From NCBI RefSeq assembly GCF_051622035.1, contig NC_135365.1, positions 28,706,001-28,770,000 of the forward strand: a stretch of 64,000 nucleotides of DNA, read 5' to 3'. Both the position numbers and the translations under genes were made by a program. Each line of letters begins with the position of its first letter. Position 1 is the first letter of the stretch. The notes below the pieces were generated by a model that saw only the letters and a list, made by a program, of their open reading frames with translations, had not been told where the DNA came from and did no database searches. Shown here in pieces: positions 59,154-64,000 of the stretch. The stretch is from Arctopsyche grandis (lineage: Eukaryota; Arthropoda; Insecta; Trichoptera; Hydropsychidae).

Positions 59154-59674
59154 GAGGGCTGTACACCCGAAACCTCAATTTTGTTGCCGTTCCTTTCTTC
59201 GATATATGTATACAATATATTGAGTGAATGTATATATCGACTGAATGCGACAATATATATATTGAGTGAATGCGACAGTTGCGCTTCGACCAGATAAAAC
59301 GTATTTTAAATCGACAAAATCGAGGTTTCGTATTCTCCTATTTTCTCCTCCGAAATTGTACCAATTTAAAAAAAAATGTCATCATCGGTATGAGAAAGAT
59401 ATTTTCTGTGCAACTATGTGCGTATTTTTTTTTTAAAATCGACCGTTAAATAAGTATGCTGGACTCTTTTCGTGGGTGTAAAAAAGAGGCGATTTTATAG
59501 ATGTTTGGCGGCTCCTAGCTCCTATAAAAAATAACTAATCAAAAAAAATAAAACGATAGATGCATCCCAGGTGGATATACACAGCATATTAAAATATAAT
59601 TTCTCTAGTGCCATAATTGAGGAAGGGAGAAGTGTAATACGTTTGTATGGACAAGGCGCTGGTGTCCAGCCCTC
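59154..59674. mobile_element. TTAA-flanked MITE (piggyBac-type)
   Basis: 521 bp with ends GAGGGCTGTACACC and GGTGTCCAGCCCTC, flanked by TTAA (59150-59153, 59675-59678). It abuts the LINE fragment and may have inserted into it. No coding capacity. Confidence 0.65.
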
Positions 59675-59678
59675 TTAA

Positions 59679-61044
59679 CTGCTACTGACTGAGACTAAAA
59701 ACGTAAATGGTTAATGTAGATGTGTATGTATTAAAAGATTATTCAGAAGAAAACAAGTAAGGTCAAGGGATTGAAATAGGGAAATTTATGGATCATAATG
59801 GATGAAGATATGAAATAATGGAAAAAGGACTTGAAAAGTTTTGGATCTAGCGTTTGATGGGTGAAATTAAAAGCTCACGTGATAATAGTGATAATTTTAA
59901 TCTTTCGTTATCTGTCTTCTTATTTACCTAAGTTATGTCCATAAAATTTTATATATAGACAATATGTCATCGAGGAAAAGCTTTGGAATTGCATTTTATG
60001 AACGGAGGGAATTTTCTTCATTAATATACATACAAATATATTTATTATATAATATAATATGTATTTTAATGTTATGCTTATCTGTAAAATTTGTTTTATG
60101 CACCATACGAATAATGACTTATGTAAGTTAATGTTATAATTAATTACAAACTATGACGCATTAGTTTGTTTAGTAAAAAAAAAAATATCTACAAGTTCTC
60201 GCTCTTTCTATATGGACATCACTTTCGTTCGCATAGTCACATAGGTTGGATCTTAATCGTTATGATTTCGTTTTCGCGTTGTCATTAGTTTCAATATAGA
60301 CACTAGATCATTTTATTTTAACCTAAAAAGTGATTATCTGACCACGTGTAATTTTTTTGGCAAACATCCAAATTTCTAAAGGAAATGTTATTCAAGCGAA
60401 TTTTGAATCCAGCTATTTCAAGTTGGCATTGAAAATATTTAAATTTTTTAAGGAAATTAAGAGTTCGTCCCCCATCACATATTTTTCACATTCATTGAAG
60501 TAAAATTATTGATTTCGGTATTATGCTTTTACGGAATATATTTTAATAGCTTATTGGTTTAGTGACATCACATTTTCTGATATCTCTGTCCATTTCGTCA
60601 TAAATTATAATACTATATCTCTTAATAATAATTTCAAAAGTTATTATAACGTTACGAAATTTTAATGAAAATGAGTGAATACCGGAAATAAAAAAGTGCC
60701 TAAGGGACATTGTTTTAAAATATGGTCCAAATGCTCAAAATCGTTTTTTAATAGTGTATGTCAAAAGCACGGCTATTTTTTCATACAATTGTTGTACAAT
60801 GCACTCTCCTCAATATTAAATACTACACATTTTTCAGATAAAAGTCGTAAAAACTTTCATAAAATTATTCATAAGACTAATTAAAAGTTTATAATCCTTT
60901 TACGTTTTCACGATTCTGTACTCCTTATCACAACATTTCATAGTTTTCCGTCATGATACAGTAATAATAATTGTCTGCAATGATCCCTTTAACCCGATGT
61001 TAAATAAAAAAATAAAAATTATGTACATACATAGATACATATAT
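59679..61044. other. AT-rich intergenic spacer
   Basis: No gene, RNA or defined repeat recognised; the short open frames have no family resemblance. Confidence 0.4.
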
Positions 61045-61446
61045 ACTAGGAAGGCTTGACAGGAAGACCCCAATGCGCCTTCCTAGACAATTAATTACAA
61101 ACAATGCAGCATTTTTATTACTTAAATCACCGTATTTCGATAAGCTGAAGAACACGAAATTAACAATTAATCAATTAATACATTGAGACATATATAGATT
61201 TAGCCTTGTACATATTTTTTTACAAATTGTACAAACATTAAATACAGAAGATTTGTGACAGCAGGTAGGATGATATTTTATTTGCCAATTTTGAAGAACC
61301 GTTTCAACAATGATCAGATAAAATTGGAAAACTCTGATAAGAAACATCCAAGTCTAACCAGCAGTATTAAAGATTAGCCCGCGATCGAACCCAATCATTT
61401 CTTGATGTTAAACATAAACGCAACCACTGAGCCATACTGCTGGCTA
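61045..61446 (-). mobile_element. tRNA-derived SINE, copy 8
   Basis: Uninterrupted minus-strand copy from ACTAGGAAGGCTTGACAGG to GAGCCATACTGCTGGCTA, closest relative of the split copy at 31541-32362. Confidence 0.8.
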
Positions 61447-61561
61447 ATGGTTAATAAAATATTTTCGTTTCATTTGTGATCAAGTTCTCGTATTTTATAT
61501 CATTCGAAATTTTCGGATGGTTATTTTATTTGAAATGAAATATTCGATGACGTGATTTAAC

Positions 61562-62378
61562 ATTGTCAGGTATAAACACGTCGATTTTTCCCAGAAAAAA
61601 AATGTTCACTCCCAAATATATTTTGTTTTGTTGTTTGTCTTGCTTTCAAAGATATTTGTAAGACTCGTTTATCCTTTAAAATTATTTTATTGATACAAAT
61701 ATATAAATAAAAAATGATTAAAATAAATAGTGTAACGCGACGTTCTCCCGAGTGTCCCTTCAGTTGGTAGCGGTAGTAATATTTAGGGTGGCACCAGTGA
61801 CTTTACCGCGCCAACACCATGCTCCTCTCGAGCGCATCGAGAGCGAGTCTCTCACCCGCCAGCTACCGACGAAGAAAGATTTCTCCTGTGCACGTCTCCA
61901 CGGGGAGACGGGGCCCAGAGATCCACCATCTTGCTGAAGAACCGCTGTGAGGTCGAGTGCAGCATCACTCCCTCCCAAGAGTACCAGCCTAACGTCTCCG
62001 GTATTCCTCACGCCGTTTCTGGAGAAACATCAGCCGTGAGAGGACCGCAGAGCCAGCTCCCAACCACGAGGAAGCTGTTATCAACGAGATGATTTGCAGT
62101 CAGGAACCTCCCCGACTATATAAACTGTATCTCAAGGTTAGTCCACGTTTCCCTATAACCCGACCCTTGGAAGAAGAACGACGTATCCGCCCTCTGGACC
62201 TCCCACCGCGAGATCAGATAACGCGCGTAAAACCGTTCGTTACAATAGTCAAAATTCATGTACACTTTTCATTCATGTACATTTTTTTAATATAACACCC
62301 CCCCCCCCCCCCCCACAGGAAGTCATTCCATACTGGTCAAAATTTTTGTGACTGTGAAAAGCTGAAATGACGCCCCTG
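61562..62378. mobile_element. hAT-type MITE, family H1, inverted copy with solo LTR
   Basis: Inverse of parts of 7348-8495: 61565-61670 matches 8220-8340, and 62325-62378 (ending AAATGACGCCCCTG) matches the left end. The left terminus is lost. Solo LTR E is inserted in the middle, at a different point from the LTRs in the other copy. Confidence 0.65.
61731..62244 (+). mobile_element. Solo LTR, family E
   Basis: 514 bp, TGTAACGCGACG to CGTTCGTTACA, with 4-bp duplication ATAG (61727-61730, 62245-62248). GC-rich, with a TATATAA box near 62116. LTR-retrotransposon fossil inside the hAT-type MITE. Confidence 0.8.
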
Positions 62379-62981
62379 CCCGTGACATTACGGAGTGAGG
62401 ACCTTTTGTGTCGTCAGTAATGCTCCTGTTTATTATTAACTGATACGAAAGCAATATTTAAATTCAAAATTAATTGGTTTTAATGCATTATTTTAATTCA
62501 AGCCTCCAATGAATGTCACATGGCTAATAACTGTAACATTTTCCCTAAATACAGATGTATATTTTATTCATTAATGATGAATACTATTTTATTTATGTCT
62601 CCTACCTACATATAGCTACTTCATTTAATTATACTGGCTCATGTAAAATTGTGAATGTTGAGAAAATTTCAGTGAACGAAATAAATAAAACTCTTCATAT
62701 AAAGTTGGTATTCACTTGCTGAATACATAAATTTCAAGTTGTCAGCGCTGTATTGTGACATTTGCTTGTGTTTTGGTACTATCTCTTGAGCTGTCATCGC
62801 TCATTAGCTCCACTTATAAAAATACGCAACGTATCGATTGAAACAGAAATAAAAATATACATAGCATTAATATCTAATTTATTCAGATTTAGTGTGTTGT
62901 TTATTATGGCACTTTCGTGATTATCATCACTTTGCAGATGTCATTAATGTTCTGAACAAAGTCATATGTATATCGATTTTT
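62379..62981 (+). other. Upstream region of the zinc-finger gene
   Basis: AT-rich. No ATG-initiated coding extension is in frame upstream of 62982; promoter and 5' UTR probably lie within the last 200 bp. Confidence 0.35.
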
Positions 62982-64000
62982 ATGATGTGTGAACAGTATA
63001 ATAAGATTTCAACAAACGAATCGTCAGATGATGTAAACATCAAAGTGGAAGAAGTAATACTCGATAGTGAAGATTGGAATGATGACAGTTGCCATAGTTC
63101 AAACGTTGATATCAAAGACTTTAACATAAAGTTTGAAAGCCAAAGTGATTTTTTGACAGATAATAAAGTCAACGCTTGGCATTTACCCCAGACGAATGGA
63201 AATGTTGAAGGACTCAATTTTCAAAAGAATCTTGAAATTAAAATAGAGTACGATAGAGATTCTTGTGATGAGGATAAACAATTAAATGTATTTGAATCAA
63301 CGTATTGTGCCGAACCAAAAAATAGCAATATTAAGATTGAACTAGTGAAGGTAAGTTTTAAGCCTGTAACTATTTATACATAATTTGGCCAGTAAGTACT
63401 ATTGTAATTTGTCACCTAACATAAGAATATTTTATCTTCCAGGAAGAGATAAATATAAAATCTGAAAATATTATAGATAATAATCACAGTTTAGACGATG
63501 TTCTGTCACCTCCAAATATTCAAGTAAAATGTACTGAAAATAAAATTTTCAAATGTGATTACTGCCCAGAATGTTATACCGAGAAGCATTTGTTGATAGG
63601 CCATATCATTTCACACACTAATGAAACAGTCATATCAAGGAAAAATGACCTGGAATCTAATTCTCCAATCAACAGCACGCAGCCTCATAATCCTCACGTA
63701 TGTCAGATCTGTACGAAAACGTTCGCTGCCGATAGATATCTCAAAAGACATATGAAGATCCATGTCGAGGGCAAACCGCACAAATGTGAGATCTGTTCGA
63801 AGGCATTCGTAGACGCGTACCATTTAAAACAGCACGTGCAGATTCACTTTGACGACAAGCCGTTCAAGTGTGAGATCTGTTCGAAGGGATTCGCCTTCAG
63901 CCGAGACGTCAAAAGACACATGAAAATACACTCGGACGACGGTTTCAAGTGCGACATTTGCTCCAAGAAGTTTCAAACGAAACAGAACCTAAACACACAC
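62982..64000 (+). CDS. C2H2 zinc-finger protein, 5' part
   Basis: Probable sequence-specific DNA-binding transcription factor. Exons in the window: 62982-63350 (123 codons, phase 0) and 63443 to beyond the window end. I start at MMCEQYNKISTNE because no earlier in-frame ATG exists. The N-terminal 150 residues are acidic, lack a recognisable ZAD domain and carry five spaced IKxE motifs (IKVE, IKFE, IKIE, IKIE, IKSE), which fit the SUMO-acceptor consensus. Fingers begin with an odd CDYCPECYTEKHLLIGHIISH-type unit (63556 on), then CQICTKTFAADRYLKRHMKIH-type, CEICSKAF, CEICSKGF and CDICSKKF units; the fifth is cut by the window end. No orthologue can be named because the array is incomplete. Confidence 0.88.

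Overview
The window is an insect nuclear chromosome segment, probably from a holometabolous insect. It is AT-rich, with intron-split animal genes and dense transposon debris. The attacin-type immune gene, the insect-style SLC2A and SLC25A34/35 carriers and a short TTAGG telomere-type run point to insects. The order cannot be fixed from sequence alone.

Host genes, left to right: the 3' part of a DRAK/STK17 death-associated protein kinase (+, cut by the window start); HIRA, the histone H3.3 chaperone subunit (+, 16 exons, 955 aa); TMEM107, a ciliary transition-zone membrane protein (+, 3 short exons, 134 aa, hidden because its longest open frame is the wrong one); an SLC2A/GLUT-type sugar transporter (+, 11 exons, 503 aa); three tandem SLC25A34/35-like mitochondrial carriers (all -, 301, 306 and 302 aa); a small secreted attacin-like antimicrobial protein (-, 3 exons, 154 aa) with a TATA box and a perfect palindromic NF-kB site; and the first part of a C2H2 zinc-finger gene (+, cut by the window end). 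For every complete multi-exon gene the exon lengths sum to a whole number of codons, which supports the models.

Mobile DNA fills most introns and intergenic space. It includes a near-complete piggyBac (TTAA ends, one in-frame stop), hAT, Mutator-like, Harbinger-like, piggyBac-type and Tigger/pogo-type elements, at least four Helitron families, one tRNA-derived SINE family (8 copies, 7 on the minus strand), an RTE-clade LINE plus fragments of two other LINEs, six solo or near-solo LTRs and a 1.09-kb TRIM-type LTR element whose two LTRs read as identical. Target-site duplications and paralogous empty sites show several two- and three-level nestings, so relative insertion order can be read directly.

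The genes do not form an operon-like pathway. The main functional units are the tandem carrier family, the immune gene with its kB promoter, and the separate housekeeping genes. I found no tRNA or rRNA gene, no CRISPR array and nothing that looks like a wholly new multi-gene system. The most novel-looking items are the attacin promoter, the intron shift inside the carrier array, a perfect 28-bp-arm hairpin in a transporter intron, and the Mutator-like and TRIM families.
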